Shown in pieces: positions 34,873-43,220 of a DNA stretch of 64,000 nucleotides. Position 1 is the stretch's first letter. Each line of letters begins with the position of its first letter. The stretch spans positions 1,364,001-1,428,000 of the forward strand of contig OZ240684.1 of NCBI GenBank assembly GCA_965199175.1. Reading direction: 5' to 3'. The position numbers and the translations under genes were made by a program. Origin of the DNA: G963923945 sp965199175. Lineage in GTDB: Bacteria > Pseudomonadota > Alphaproteobacteria > G963923945. The notes beneath the pieces are model-generated. The model made no database searches, was not told the origin of the DNA, and saw nothing but the letters and a program-made list of their open reading frames with translations.

Positions 34873-35598
34873 TTAAGCCAATGCTGCGACCATCTCTACT
34901 GGTTTTTGGGAATGCGCCTGATTGTCCGGATCACGTAAGACATAGCCACGTCCCCACACGGTCTCAATATAGCTCTCCCCGTCAGTTGCCTGGGATAATT
35001 TTTTGCGGAGCTTGCAAATAAAGACATCAATGATTTTCAGTTCCGGTTCATCGATACCGCCATAGAGGTGGCTGAGAAACATTTCCTTGGTCAGGGTTGT
35101 CCCCTTGCGTAAAGACAGCAATTCGAGAATGCCGTATTCCTTACCTGTGAGATGAATAGGACGACCCTCAACCTCTGCGGTGCGCATATTGAGATTGACA
35201 TTCAGCTTACCTGTTTTGATTACCGAATCGCTATGGCCTCGTGAACGCCGGACAACCGCATGGATGCGGGCAACCAATTCATCTTTGTTGAATGGCTTGG
35301 TCAGATAATCATCCGCCCCAAACCCCAGCCCCTTAATCTTGTTATGGGATTCAACCAACCCGGAAAGAATGAGTATGGGCGTTTCAACTTTGGCCGCACG
35401 CATGCGCCGAAGAACTTCATACCCATCAATATCAGGGAGCATCAAATCAAGAATGATGATGTCATAATCATAGAGTTTACTAATTTCCAGACCATCTTCC
35501 CCAAGATCCGTACAATCTGTGATAAAGCCTTCTCCCTTGAGCATCAATTCGACGCTTTTAGAAACCGCTTTATCATCCTCAACCAGAAGAATCCGCAT
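34873..35598 (-). CDS. ctrA: Cell-cycle response regulator CtrA
   Basis: 241 residues from the ATG at 35598 (GGAGG five bases upstream). OmpR/PhoB-type regulator: receiver with phospho-Asp51 (IIILDLMLPDIDG) and the CtrA-typical start MRILLVEDD, then a winged helix (GRPIHLTGKEYGILELL...KEMFLSHLYGGIDEPELKIIDVFICKLRKKL...WGRGYVLRD). In alphaproteobacteria it activates flagellar and chemotaxis genes; in Caulobacter it also controls replication. The tail ends MVAALA, similar to the C-terminal Ala-Ala ClpXP signal of Caulobacter CtrA. Divergent from fliI across a region with repeated TTAACCAT-type half-sites. ChpT, its phosphodonor, is encoded 8 kb away. Confidence 0.95.
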   Translation of the reverse strand: MRILLVEDDKAVSKSVELMLKGEGFITDCTDLGEDGLEISKLYDYDIIILDLMLPDIDGYEVLRRMRAAKVETPILILSGLVESHNKIKGLGFGADDYLTKPFNKDELVARIHAVVRRSRGHSDSVIKTGKLNVNLNMRTAEVEGRPIHLTGKEYGILELLSLRKGTTLTKEMFLSHLYGGIDEPELKIIDVFICKLRKKLSQATDGESYIETVWGRGYVLRDPDNQAHSQKPVEMVAALA

Positions 35599-36026
35599 CC
35601 TTGCCTCCAAAGATTGACTATGGTTGACACCGGTCAGTGTCAATGATGACCTTAATGTACAAAAATGAGTGTCAAAAAATGGTTAAAGAGTTAACAAAAT
35701 AATTGTTAATCATAAAAAATTAATGCCAAAAAATGGTTAAAAAATGAATAAGATAATAACGGATCATAAAATAATGACGGATCATAAAATAACGTCATTA
35801 AGTATGACCTGTCTTATGACTTGCCCGGTCATGGCTTTTGCCCGACAATCAATATATAAAGAGCCTGAAATAAGACATGATTCCTCAAAACCTACTCAAT
35901 AATACGCGTAAACAATCACACACAGAGCATCACGAATCCGTCATCAACGCCTGAAGCCGTAGCGGTTGGGCAAACCATACCGGATACAATGAGCCGCATC
36001 GTCATCCAGCAACATCATTCAAACCG
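35599..36026. other. Divergent regulatory region ctrA / fliI
   Basis: About 430 AT-rich bases with several TTAA elements (35652, 35683, 35691, 35706, 35720, 35737, 35798), none at canonical N7 spacing, and GGATCATAAAATAA-type duplications at 35735-35800. Promoters for ctrA and fliI must lie here. Confidence 0.5.
35673..35740 (-). promoter_or_regulatory. Duplicated CtrA half-site-like element upstream of ctrA
   Basis: CAAAAAATGGTTAA occurs at 35673-35686 and 35727-35740; on the minus strand each reads TTAACCATTTTTTG. TTAACCAT is a known CtrA half-site form, so autoregulation is plausible. Spacing between copies is 54 bases. Confidence 0.45.
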
Positions 36027-37388
36027 ATGAGCAGTTTGGGCAAAGCACTGGTATCGGATCTTTCCCGGCTCCGCGACCATCATATTTATGGTTCGGTAAC
36101 CTCATTCCGGGGGATGCTGATTGAAATCAGCGGGATTGAGCGAAGCCTCACCGTGGGGGGACGATGCTCTATTATCTCCAGGACTGGCCGCAAAATCCCC
36201 TGCGAGGCTGTCGGGTTTCTTGGTAAGAATGTTCTTGCCATGCCGTTTGAAGGAGCCGAAGGAATTTCCTTTGGCTGCCGGGTTGAAATTGGCGAAGATC
36301 ATTCGGCCATTTATCCTTCAGCCGAATGGCTTGGTCGGGTTGTTGACTCTTTTGGCTTCCCCTTAGATGACAAAGGCAGCCTGCCCCGGGGACCCAAACC
36401 CTACCCATTACGCAATACCCCGCCACCTGCCCATAATCGCCAGCGAGTCGCCGGGAAAATGGATCTCGGCATCCGGTCAATCAATACATTTACTCCCTGT
36501 TGCCGGGGACAACGCATTGGAATTTTCTCCGGATCGGGAATTGGAAAATCCAGCCTGTTATCCATGCTGGCCCGCAATACCGCCTCAGATGTAACAATCA
36601 TCGGTTTGATCGGTGAACGTGGCCGGGAAGTCCAGGAATTTATTCAGGATAATCTCGGGGCCGAAGGACTGGCTAAAAGCGTTGTTGTTGTTGCCACCTC
36701 CGATGAGTCCCCTCTGGTCAGACGCCAGGCGGCGTATCTCACTTTGAGCATTGCTGAATATTTTCGTGATATCGGTCAGCACTGTTTGTGTCTGGTCGAT
36801 AGCATCACCCGTTTTGCGATGGCCCAGCGGGAAATCGGCTTATCGGTTGGTGAACCTCCGACCACACGTGGCTTTACACCGTCGGTTTTTTCCGAATTAC
36901 CGCGTTTACTGGAGCGGGCCGGACCAGGCACTGATCAGGGCAGTATCACCGGCCTGTTTACCGCCCTGGTCGAAGGCGATGACCATAACGAACCGATCAG
37001 CGATGCTTTACGGGCTATCCTGGACGGGCATATCGTCTTAGACCGGACAATCGCTGAACGTGGTCGTTATCCGGCTGTTAATGTGTTGCGCAGTTTGTCG
37101 CGGGCCATGCCTGACTGCAACAGTGCTGAGGAAAATGATCTGATCAATGAAGCCAGGCGTCTCATTTCTGTTTACGAAGATATGGCCGAGATGATTCGCC
37201 TTGGTGCCTACCGAATGGGGAGCGACCCTTCGGTTGATGAAGCCATTGCCCGTTACCCTCATCTTGAGGCTTTTCTGGCTCAGGACAAAAATGAAATCAC
37301 CAGCCTTGATCAGGGATATGCTATCCTGAGCCACATCCTCAAAGGGGAGCCACCTGCACCCCAGAATCCACCACCAGGACAGCAATGA
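36027..37388 (+). CDS. fliI: Flagellar export ATPase FliI
   Basis: 453 residues; hexameric ATPase of the flagellar type III export apparatus, related to the F1 beta subunit. Walker A GSGIGKSSLL, Walker B region CLCLVDSITRFAMAQREIGL, and the family signature GEPPTTRGFTPSVFSELPRLLERAG. The N-terminal beta-barrel (IYGSVTSFRGMLIEISG) and C-terminal helical domain are complete. It is the first gene of a short fliI-fliJ plus-strand unit, divergent from ctrA. Confidence 0.95.
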   Translation: MSSLGKALVSDLSRLRDHHIYGSVTSFRGMLIEISGIERSLTVGGRCSIISRTGRKIPCEAVGFLGKNVLAMPFEGAEGISFGCRVEIGEDHSAIYPSAEWLGRVVDSFGFPLDDKGSLPRGPKPYPLRNTPPPAHNRQRVAGKMDLGIRSINTFTPCCRGQRIGIFSGSGIGKSSLLSMLARNTASDVTIIGLIGERGREVQEFIQDNLGAEGLAKSVVVVATSDESPLVRRQAAYLTLSIAEYFRDIGQHCLCLVDSITRFAMAQREIGLSVGEPPTTRGFTPSVFSELPRLLERAGPGTDQGSITGLFTALVEGDDHNEPISDALRAILDGHIVLDRTIAERGRYPAVNVLRSLSRAMPDCNSAEENDLINEARRLISVYEDMAEMIRLGAYRMGSDPSVDEAIARYPHLEAFLAQDKNEITSLDQGYAILSHILKGEPPAPQNPPPGQQ

Positions 37389-37547
37389 TGACATCAAAAG
37401 CCGACGACATCAAAAGCCACAGAAAAAACAGCACAGCCATCAACCAATCCAGCTTTTAAGAAATCTTCGAAAAATCAGAGAAAAAAATACTTAATAAAAA
37501 AATACATAATAAAAAACGTCACCCCCTGATGACCGGATGATCATCCC

Positions 37548-37982
37548 ATGCGCCGTAACATCAAAACCATTGCTTCCCTTAAACGTCTCAGCCGCCTGGA
37601 ACTCAATGAGAAACGTCGGCATGTCGCAGCACTGCATGATGACGTTGAGGGCATCCGTGATCATGCCAAAACATTGGAATCATCCCTCCTCAGTGAACAA
37701 AAGGCCGCCGCTCAAAATCCCGATACTGCCCTGTTTTACGGAAGCTATGCCCAAAGTGTTGTGACCCGGCGTAATGCTTTGGCCCAACAAGCCATCAAGA
37801 CCGAAAAACGCCTGGAAGAAGAAATGGATACAATGAAAGACTGTTTCCGGGAGTCCAAACGCCACGAGATCATCGAAAATCGCCGGCGGGCCGCCAACCA
37901 GGCCGAACAAGACAAACGCGACCAGGACCAGCTTGATGAATTGGGGATCAATAATCACCGCCGCAACAAAGATCTGGTTTAA
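37548..37982 (+). CDS. fliJ: Flagellar export protein FliJ
   Basis: 144 residues, almost entirely coiled coil (LKRLSRLELNEKRRHVAALHDDVEGIRDHAKTLE..., KTEKRLEEEMDTMKDCFRESKRHEIIENRRRAANQAEQ). FliJ acts as the central stalk of the FliI ring and escort for export chaperones. The assignment rests on composition, length and position 159 bases after fliI. Confidence 0.8.
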   Translation: MRRNIKTIASLKRLSRLELNEKRRHVAALHDDVEGIRDHAKTLESSLLSEQKAAAQNPDTALFYGSYAQSVVTRRNALAQQAIKTEKRLEEEMDTMKDCFRESKRHEIIENRRRAANQAEQDKRDQDQLDELGINNHRRNKDLV

Positions 37983-38041
37983 TCGTTTTTGCCCCTGATC
38001 CCAATCGCAACAACGCAACCGGGCCTTCAAAATCAACCATC

Positions 38042-38092
38042 GGTACGATATCCGGTCTGGTACGATATCCGGTCTGGTTCGATACCCGGTCC
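38042..38092. repeat. Tandem repeat, 17 bp x 3
   Basis: GGTACGATATCCGGTCT twice, then a diverged copy, in the convergent gap between fliJ and the hypothetical gene. Confidence 0.9.
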
Positions 38093-38095
38093 TGC

Positions 38096-38617
38096 TTAAT
38101 CGTCACTCAAGCTCGCCAAAAGGGTGATATTCCCCCATCGGGGCTGCCGGTCTTCACAATAAACCGTATGCCGGGTGGTTTGATCCCCCTGGCCGACAGA
38201 ACCAACCGCAATCACACGGACCCAACACGGAACCAATTCATTGTTGAAGTCTTCAATCACTGATGACGCTAATTGTTCCAGACTCCGCCATTTCAGCATC
38301 AAAAGATTCGACACATAAGGATGAAAGCTGGTGGCATCAAGAATCAACCGATCCGGAATATAACGTAATTTGAGGTCAATCTGCCAATGGAGGGCCTCAC
38401 CAGGTGGTGCTATGTAATCCAACGCAACAATATAATCAGAGCCAAACCGCGGATTGTTGAAATTTTTAAGATACGCACAACGGGCGCCTGCTCCTTTTAA
38501 GGGATCATAGGATTGTGCCTGTTCGATCTCCTGGCCATCCATATGATCATTGTCCTGGTTACCAGACTCGTCCTCATCATATTTTTCATCGTATTTTTCA
38601 TCATTTTTTTCGACCAT
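38096..38617 (-). CDS. Hypothetical protein, possibly T-fold (QueF-like pattern), in flagellar cluster
   Basis: 173 residues from the ATG at 38617 (AAAGGGA upstream; frame open to 38758). Residues 1-35 are acidic, with an EKYDEKYDED repeat. The rest forms a compact domain: RCAYLKNFNNPRFGSDYIVALDYIAP, then DLKLRYIPDRLILDATSFHPYV, then ASSVIEDFNNELVPCWVRVIAV. The arrangement (Y-x-PDRLIL-x-x-x-SF, later P-x-WVRV) weakly recalls the tunnelling fold of QueF, but catalytic residues cannot be assigned, so enzymatic function is not claimed. It lies 88 bases after the FliK-like gene on the same strand, probably co-transcribed. Confidence 0.55.
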   Translation of the reverse strand: MVEKNDEKYDEKYDEDESGNQDNDHMDGQEIEQAQSYDPLKGAGARCAYLKNFNNPRFGSDYIVALDYIAPPGEALHWQIDLKLRYIPDRLILDATSFHPYVSNLLMLKWRSLEQLASSVIEDFNNELVPCWVRVIAVGSVGQGDQTTRHTVYCEDRQPRWGNITLLASLSDD

Positions 38618-38705
38618 GAAACATCCCTTTACTCTTCTGACGAATTGAGTTGGCCCATTCAATAGCTTTTGAATGATGACACAATGCCAATGATCGCAAC
38701 AGACT

Positions 38706-41297
38706 CTAAACCTGGAGGCTGGAATGTGATGCTCCCCCGGATGTTTGCTTTTCATCACGCATCGGCTGGATAAATTGTTCTCTCACCTGGAAAAGAATTT
38801 CCCCGTGAAATCCGGCAATTTGTTGCGCATTGAGATAAAGGTTCCGGATATCACGCTGCATGGTCTGTAACAAGGTCTGGCGGGTTCGAATAACCAAATC
38901 AAATTGACGTTCTTTTAAGAATCCATCGAACTGCATATCCCCCAACTGACTCAGTTTAAGATCAACAACAAAACGGGTGTGCTGACTTTCCTGATCCTCC
39001 TGATTGGCTTGCTCGCGATGACGGCGGACACGCCAATGCATCAAATGATGGTCACGGCCATCATAAACAGGCAGAACGAAAAAACGCCAGTCATCTGGCT
39101 GTGTCTCAGTCAGAAACTGGCCAAAACGACTGAAATCGTCGCGCAAGCGCTGAAGCACGGGTTTCGTCTGAGCCAGGATATTCTGGCCATCTTCTCCCAA
39201 CCACCCCGTTGCATCCCCGCCACGCAACGCCGTGATGAAGAGCAGCATGAGGCCGGCGAGCCGGGGACCAGGAGCCGGGAGCACCCGATCAGGAATCTGC
39301 GTACCATGGCCGGAGAGAAGAGTAGAAACAGCGTCTTCCAGACCCGGCCATTGGCCGCGGGAGATTTCCTCAAAACTGAGTGAAGCGGGTAATCGTTCAG
39401 CCACATCATCGGGGGGGAATGCCTGAATAAGCTGGAGAACGACCGATGCCCTGGCAGGAAGGGATGTCAATCCATCCACGCCAATCGTCCCGATAGAGGT
39501 GAGGATGCGGGTTGGAGCTCCGGTTTGGGTTTGAGGAATTCCCGATACCTCTTTCGAGACAACCCCAGCAATCAGGGTTGATTCCGTCCGAAAAGAGCCG
39601 GCGGTATCATGCAATAAAGTGATCGGGGAACTCCCAACCGGCCGATTTTCCAAAGCAACCAGACGAAACTCAAGCCGCACACCGGGTAAAAATGTCTTTG
39701 CGGGATCGATTCCCGTATGGGGAGTCTTCACTGAATTGGCCGATATTTGCGGACCACCTGAAACCGGACTACCTGAAGCCGAGCCACCTGAAACCGGACC
39801 ACCTGAAGCCGAGCCACCTGAGACCGAGCCACCCGAAACCGGACCGCCTGAGACCGAACCGCCTGAAACCGAACCGCCTGAAACCGGACCACCTGAAACC
39901 GAACCGCCTGAGACCAAACCACCTGAAACCGGACCGCCTGAAACCGGACCGCCTGAAACCGGACCACCTGAGACCGGACCACCTGAAACTGAGCCGCCTG
40001 AGACCGGGCCACCTGAAACCGAGCCACCCGAAACCGGACCACCTGAAACCGAGCCACCCGAAACCGAGCCACCCGAAACCGAGCCACCCGAAACCAGTCG
40101 ATCAGAAATAGGGTTCCCGGAGATTGGCTTTTGAACAAGACCATCCCTCAAAACCCCATTCCCGGAGACCGGGTTGCCGGAGCGACTATTCTCAGAATTG
40201 GCCGGGACCGGGGAAGCCGGTCTGGAAGACGGGGAGGCCGAAATGGTTGAGCTTTGCGCCCCCCTCTCACCGGAAAATGAGGAAGCCGAACCGGTTGAGC
40301 TCTGCCCTCCCCTCTCAATCGATGCCCCGCCCGAGATACCGCCACGGGAACGGTTGGAGGCAGTGCTTTCAGGAACCAAAAGAGCAGAACGGGTGGTCTG
40401 AGAAGACGTCCCCGAACCAGACACCGTATCAGGACTCCCGACCCGGGGAACCCCCTGCCCGGACGATAATCGGGAAACCGTCTCATGCTGCGTTGATGAG
40501 GGTGGTGTAGCCGGAGGACCAGTCCTGGAAAATACCCCTTGAGGAGTCTGCTGTGAGGCGTTTTTCTTCGCAACCGGCGGAGCCGGAACGTCGCCTGCCG
40601 GGCTGTGACCGGTTAGAGCCGGGCTGATTGGATGACTGTTTGTTAAATTTCCACGGGGTGCAATTTGGCCGGCTGGATTTCCACTGGCCGGATTTCGACC
40701 GGCTGGAACCGGATATGTTGAAACCGGCGCATTCGAAGCATGATGACCAGAATACCCTCCAGCACCCGGAGAAGGTGTGAGATTTTGTGTGGCAGAATTC
40801 TGCCCCCCGGCAACAAAGCCCCTGGTTAAAATATCCGGTAAAGGTCCCAGAACACCGCCGGAAACGCCACCAGTTGCCGGAGCAATGATTGTACCAGAAA
40901 ATAAAGAATGAGTTGTGGTCACAAAAGGGCTGAGAGAATGAGCAGACACCGCTTTTTGAGAAAGAGAAGAAGCATGACCAACCGGCTGACCAGCGGACTT
41001 TGGAAGTGGTCGAGGATCAACCAGAACAACCACATTCAAAAAATTGGCCTCAACAGCACGCACCTGTAACGTCACTGTTGCCCCAGCTGGTGGCAGCAAA
41101 GGAGTCGTCACCAGAACATCCCCCCGCCTGGTCACCACAACCAGCTGGCCCTGACCATTTCTGCCTTTGGCAACACCTGTGATCACATCCCCGACATCAA
41201 AAGCCAGTGATGAACCAGCCACCTGAGCAACCGCTACAGGTGTCGAAGTCGCCGCCGAACCGGGAGCCAATGGAGGAGATGCGCCAACGCTGCTCAT
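38706..41297 (-). CDS. FliK-like flagellar hook-length/export control protein with VSGGP repeats
   Basis: About 863 residues from the ATG at 41297. The N-terminal ~100 residues form a beta-rich domain (FDVGDVITGVAKGRNGQGQLVVVTRRGDVLVTTP). A long Pro/Ser/Gly/Thr-rich region follows, with about 23 VSGG(P/S) pentapeptides encoded at 39751-40095. The C-terminal ~250 residues are folded and end in a FliK-C-like region (LKLSQLGDMQFDGFLKERQFDLVIRT...LRNL-type helices). Length, disorder and location suit a second FliK-type ruler or switch protein; the canonical fliK is at 58930. A start at 41360 would overlap flhG. Function inferred from context. Confidence 0.6.
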   Translation of the reverse strand: MSSVGASPPLAPGSAATSTPVAVAQVAGSSLAFDVGDVITGVAKGRNGQGQLVVVTRRGDVLVTTPLLPPAGATVTLQVRAVEANFLNVVVLVDPRPLPKSAGQPVGHASSLSQKAVSAHSLSPFVTTTHSLFSGTIIAPATGGVSGGVLGPLPDILTRGFVAGGQNSATQNLTPSPGAGGYSGHHASNAPVSTYPVPAGRNPASGNPAGQIAPRGNLTNSHPISPALTGHSPAGDVPAPPVAKKNASQQTPQGVFSRTGPPATPPSSTQHETVSRLSSGQGVPRVGSPDTVSGSGTSSQTTRSALLVPESTASNRSRGGISGGASIERGGQSSTGSASSFSGERGAQSSTISASPSSRPASPVPANSENSRSGNPVSGNGVLRDGLVQKPISGNPISDRLVSGGSVSGGSVSGGSVSGGPVSGGSVSGGPVSGGSVSGGPVSGGPVSGGPVSGGPVSGGLVSGGSVSGGPVSGGSVSGGSVSGGPVSGGSVSGGSASGGPVSGGSASGSPVSGGPQISANSVKTPHTGIDPAKTFLPGVRLEFRLVALENRPVGSSPITLLHDTAGSFRTESTLIAGVVSKEVSGIPQTQTGAPTRILTSIGTIGVDGLTSLPARASVVLQLIQAFPPDDVAERLPASLSFEEISRGQWPGLEDAVSTLLSGHGTQIPDRVLPAPGPRLAGLMLLFITALRGGDATGWLGEDGQNILAQTKPVLQRLRDDFSRFGQFLTETQPDDWRFFVLPVYDGRDHHLMHWRVRRHREQANQEDQESQHTRFVVDLKLSQLGDMQFDGFLKERQFDLVIRTRQTLLQTMQRDIRNLYLNAQQIAGFHGEILFQVREQFIQPMRDEKQTSGGASHSSLQV
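39751..40095 (-). repeat. 15-bp coding minisatellite, 23 copies
   Basis: Unit RGACCRCCTGARACC in variants, in frame, encoding VSGGP/VSGGS pentapeptides. The antisense frames are also open across the array because the period is a multiple of three. Confidence 0.95.
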
Positions 41298-41322
41298 AAG
41301 CTGCTCATCAATAAAACCACAC

Positions 41323-42111
41323 TCATTCCAACAGCTGAGCAGCGATTGACTCAACATCACGAGCCGCTACCGCATCCGGGTAACGAGTCAAAAGAGCGGT
41401 CTGATGACGAATGGCATCCTTGATCTTATGATCCATCTTCACCACCCCAGCCAGCGGGGGTTTGAATCCAAGAAAACTTCGACACGCCCGCGCTAAAGTT
41501 CCATGGGTTTTTTTGCCGCCATCAAAACTCTCCGCCATATTAACAACAACCCGCATATCGCAACCGGAATTGTGAGACCGTAAGACTTTCATAAAAGCAT
41601 ACGCATCAGTCAGAGACGTCGGCTCATCAGTACTCAGAACCAGAATAACCCCGCATCGATCCGCCAGAGCACGAACCACCGCATCAATTCCCGCCCCCAG
41701 ATCAATCACCACACAGTCATAATCCATTGATAAGGAAACCAAATCATCCCGCAAGGAATAGAGCCGGTCTTCACCCAATGACGATAAATCTCCGGACCCT
41801 GACCGCCCGGCAATAATATCAAAATCCCCGTCCCCGAACGGAATCACCGATTGTCGCAACCGGTACTTGCCCGCAAGAACGCTGGCCAGATCACGCTCCG
41901 GAAGCAGACCAAGCTGAATATCAACATTGGCCAGCCCCAAATCCCCGTCAAATAATAAGATACGTTGACCCTGGCGAGCCAAAGCATGGGCTAACGTAAT
42001 CGCAAACCACGTCTTGCCAACACCGCCTTTGCCTGAAGCAACCGAGATCATACGGGCCTGGGGACCGGATTCCTTTGTTTTTGACCCTTGTGATGTATTC
42101 ATATCTTTCAT
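41323..42111 (-). CDS. flhG: Flagellar number regulator FlhG (MinD-like ATPase)
   Basis: 262 residues. MinD/ParA-family ATPase limiting flagellar number, partner of FlhF. Deviant Walker A SGKGGVGKTWFA, switch I region LLFDGDLGLANVDIQLGL, Walker B VVIDLGAGID. No clear C-terminal amphipathic membrane helix beyond the IAAQLLE end. Its ATG overlaps the flhF stop by 4 bases, so translation is coupled. In polar flagellates FlhG also restrains the sigma-54 activator; here that could be FlbD, an inference. Confidence 0.9.
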   Translation of the reverse strand: MKDMNTSQGSKTKESGPQARMISVASGKGGVGKTWFAITLAHALARQGQRILLFDGDLGLANVDIQLGLLPERDLASVLAGKYRLRQSVIPFGDGDFDIIAGRSGSGDLSSLGEDRLYSLRDDLVSLSMDYDCVVIDLGAGIDAVVRALADRCGVILVLSTDEPTSLTDAYAFMKVLRSHNSGCDMRVVVNMAESFDGGKKTHGTLARACRSFLGFKPPLAGVVKMDHKIKDAIRHQTALLTRYPDAVAARDVESIAAQLLE

Positions 42112-43190
42112 TCCCCGCCGGTTGCATCTGTTGCAAGCGCATCTTGTGTCAATCCATCTGTTGTCAGTCCATCTGTTGTCAGTTTATTTGTTGCAACCGG
42201 TGGGCCATCACCCCGGGTCGCGTTGTCACGAATCAACATACGCGCCAAAGATACCGGGTTGATCGGCCTGATATCTGAAGCCACGCTGGCAGAAACCGAA
42301 ACATTGGCGTAACGCAACCGACCCGCTTCAGCAGCACTCAAAATACCCCCCAACCGCTTGACCGTATCCAGACGGGTGGCAACCAGACGACGCGGAGACA
42401 TAACTGAAAAAGCGGTTGCTATTTCAGCACTTTCATCAGGATCACCACCGGCTGCCATCACCAATAATGGCTCAGCACCAATGGATTCAATCGTTTCAGC
42501 CAAAGAAACAATTTCTCTGGCACTGCGTGGATTGATACCTGGTGTATCAATCAAAACCAGGTCATGATTTTGGGCCGATTCAACCTCCCGCATCAATGTC
42601 CCTGCCTCACCGGCTACCACCAGATCGGTCTTGAGAATACGGGTAAAACAAGCCAGCTGCTCAATCGCACCGGCACGTACTGTATCGGTGGAAATAACCT
42701 TGAAACGTAATCCCCCGGCACAGGCCCGGGTTGCCAGCTTCGCCGTAACCGTTGTCTTACCCGACCCATTTGGCCCCAGCAAAATCACCGGCCTGGTTGC
42801 CGGTAACTCCAAAGGAGCAAAACGAAAAATCTCATCAAGGGCGGACGCCAAAGCCATCACCGGACCCTCCTGATTCAGGTCATGCGCCGAAGCCACCAGG
42901 CGACTGGTTAAACGCTGTGGCACGCCTTGCTCCAGTAAAATGGTCGTCAGATGCTCAGAGAAATGCTCTGCATCGGGAAAAATTTCTTCCTGCTGTTCTC
43001 TGCGCGAAGAAGCGCGGGAAAAGCCAAAATGAGCCATGTCATCGGCTTGTTCGATGGCAGCAACCAGCCGGACACCTGGTCCATTCTCGCTCTGGCGGGA
43101 AGAAACAATAATCGCATGATCCCCCAATTCCTGGCGAACCAGACGCATAGCACTCCTGATATCAGGAGCCGTGAATCTCTTCAGGCGCAT
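42108..43190 (-). CDS. flhF: Flagellar placement GTPase FlhF (SRP-like)
   Basis: 360 residues, SRP-family GTPase directing the polar site of flagellum assembly. N-terminal MRLKRFTAPDIRSAMRLVRQELGDHAIIVSSRQ is the FlhF B-domain. NG domain: G1 GPNGSGKTTVTAKLA, G2-like STDTVRAGAIEQL, G3 LIDTPGIN, and ATRLDTVKRLGG for G4. The last ~25 residues are a repetitive tail (TTDGLTTDGLTQDALATD) from three 15-bp repeats. Co-transcribed with flhG and flhA. Confidence 0.93.
   Translation of the reverse strand: MRLKRFTAPDIRSAMRLVRQELGDHAIIVSSRQSENGPGVRLVAAIEQADDMAHFGFSRASSRREQQEEIFPDAEHFSEHLTTILLEQGVPQRLTSRLVASAHDLNQEGPVMALASALDEIFRFAPLELPATRPVILLGPNGSGKTTVTAKLATRACAGGLRFKVISTDTVRAGAIEQLACFTRILKTDLVVAGEAGTLMREVESAQNHDLVLIDTPGINPRSAREIVSLAETIESIGAEPLLVMAAGGDPDESAEIATAFSVMSPRRLVATRLDTVKRLGGILSAAEAGRLRYANVSVSASVASDIRPINPVSLARMLIRDNATRGDGPPVATNKLTTDGLTTDGLTQDALATDATGGE
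42148..42192 (-). repeat. 15-bp repeat x 3 in the flhF tail
   Basis: GTCARTCCATCTGTT and a diverged third copy, in frame, encoding (T/L)TTDG-type units at the FlhF C-terminus. Confidence 0.8.
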
Positions 43191-43220
43191 GCTGCATACC
43201 CCTGATGATGGAATCGGGTG

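Noticed and set aside
39619..40134. Long plus-strand open frame of PPETEP/PPETGP repeats
   Set aside because: It is the antisense of the 15-bp VSGG(P/S) array in the FliK-like gene; a period divisible by three keeps all frames open.
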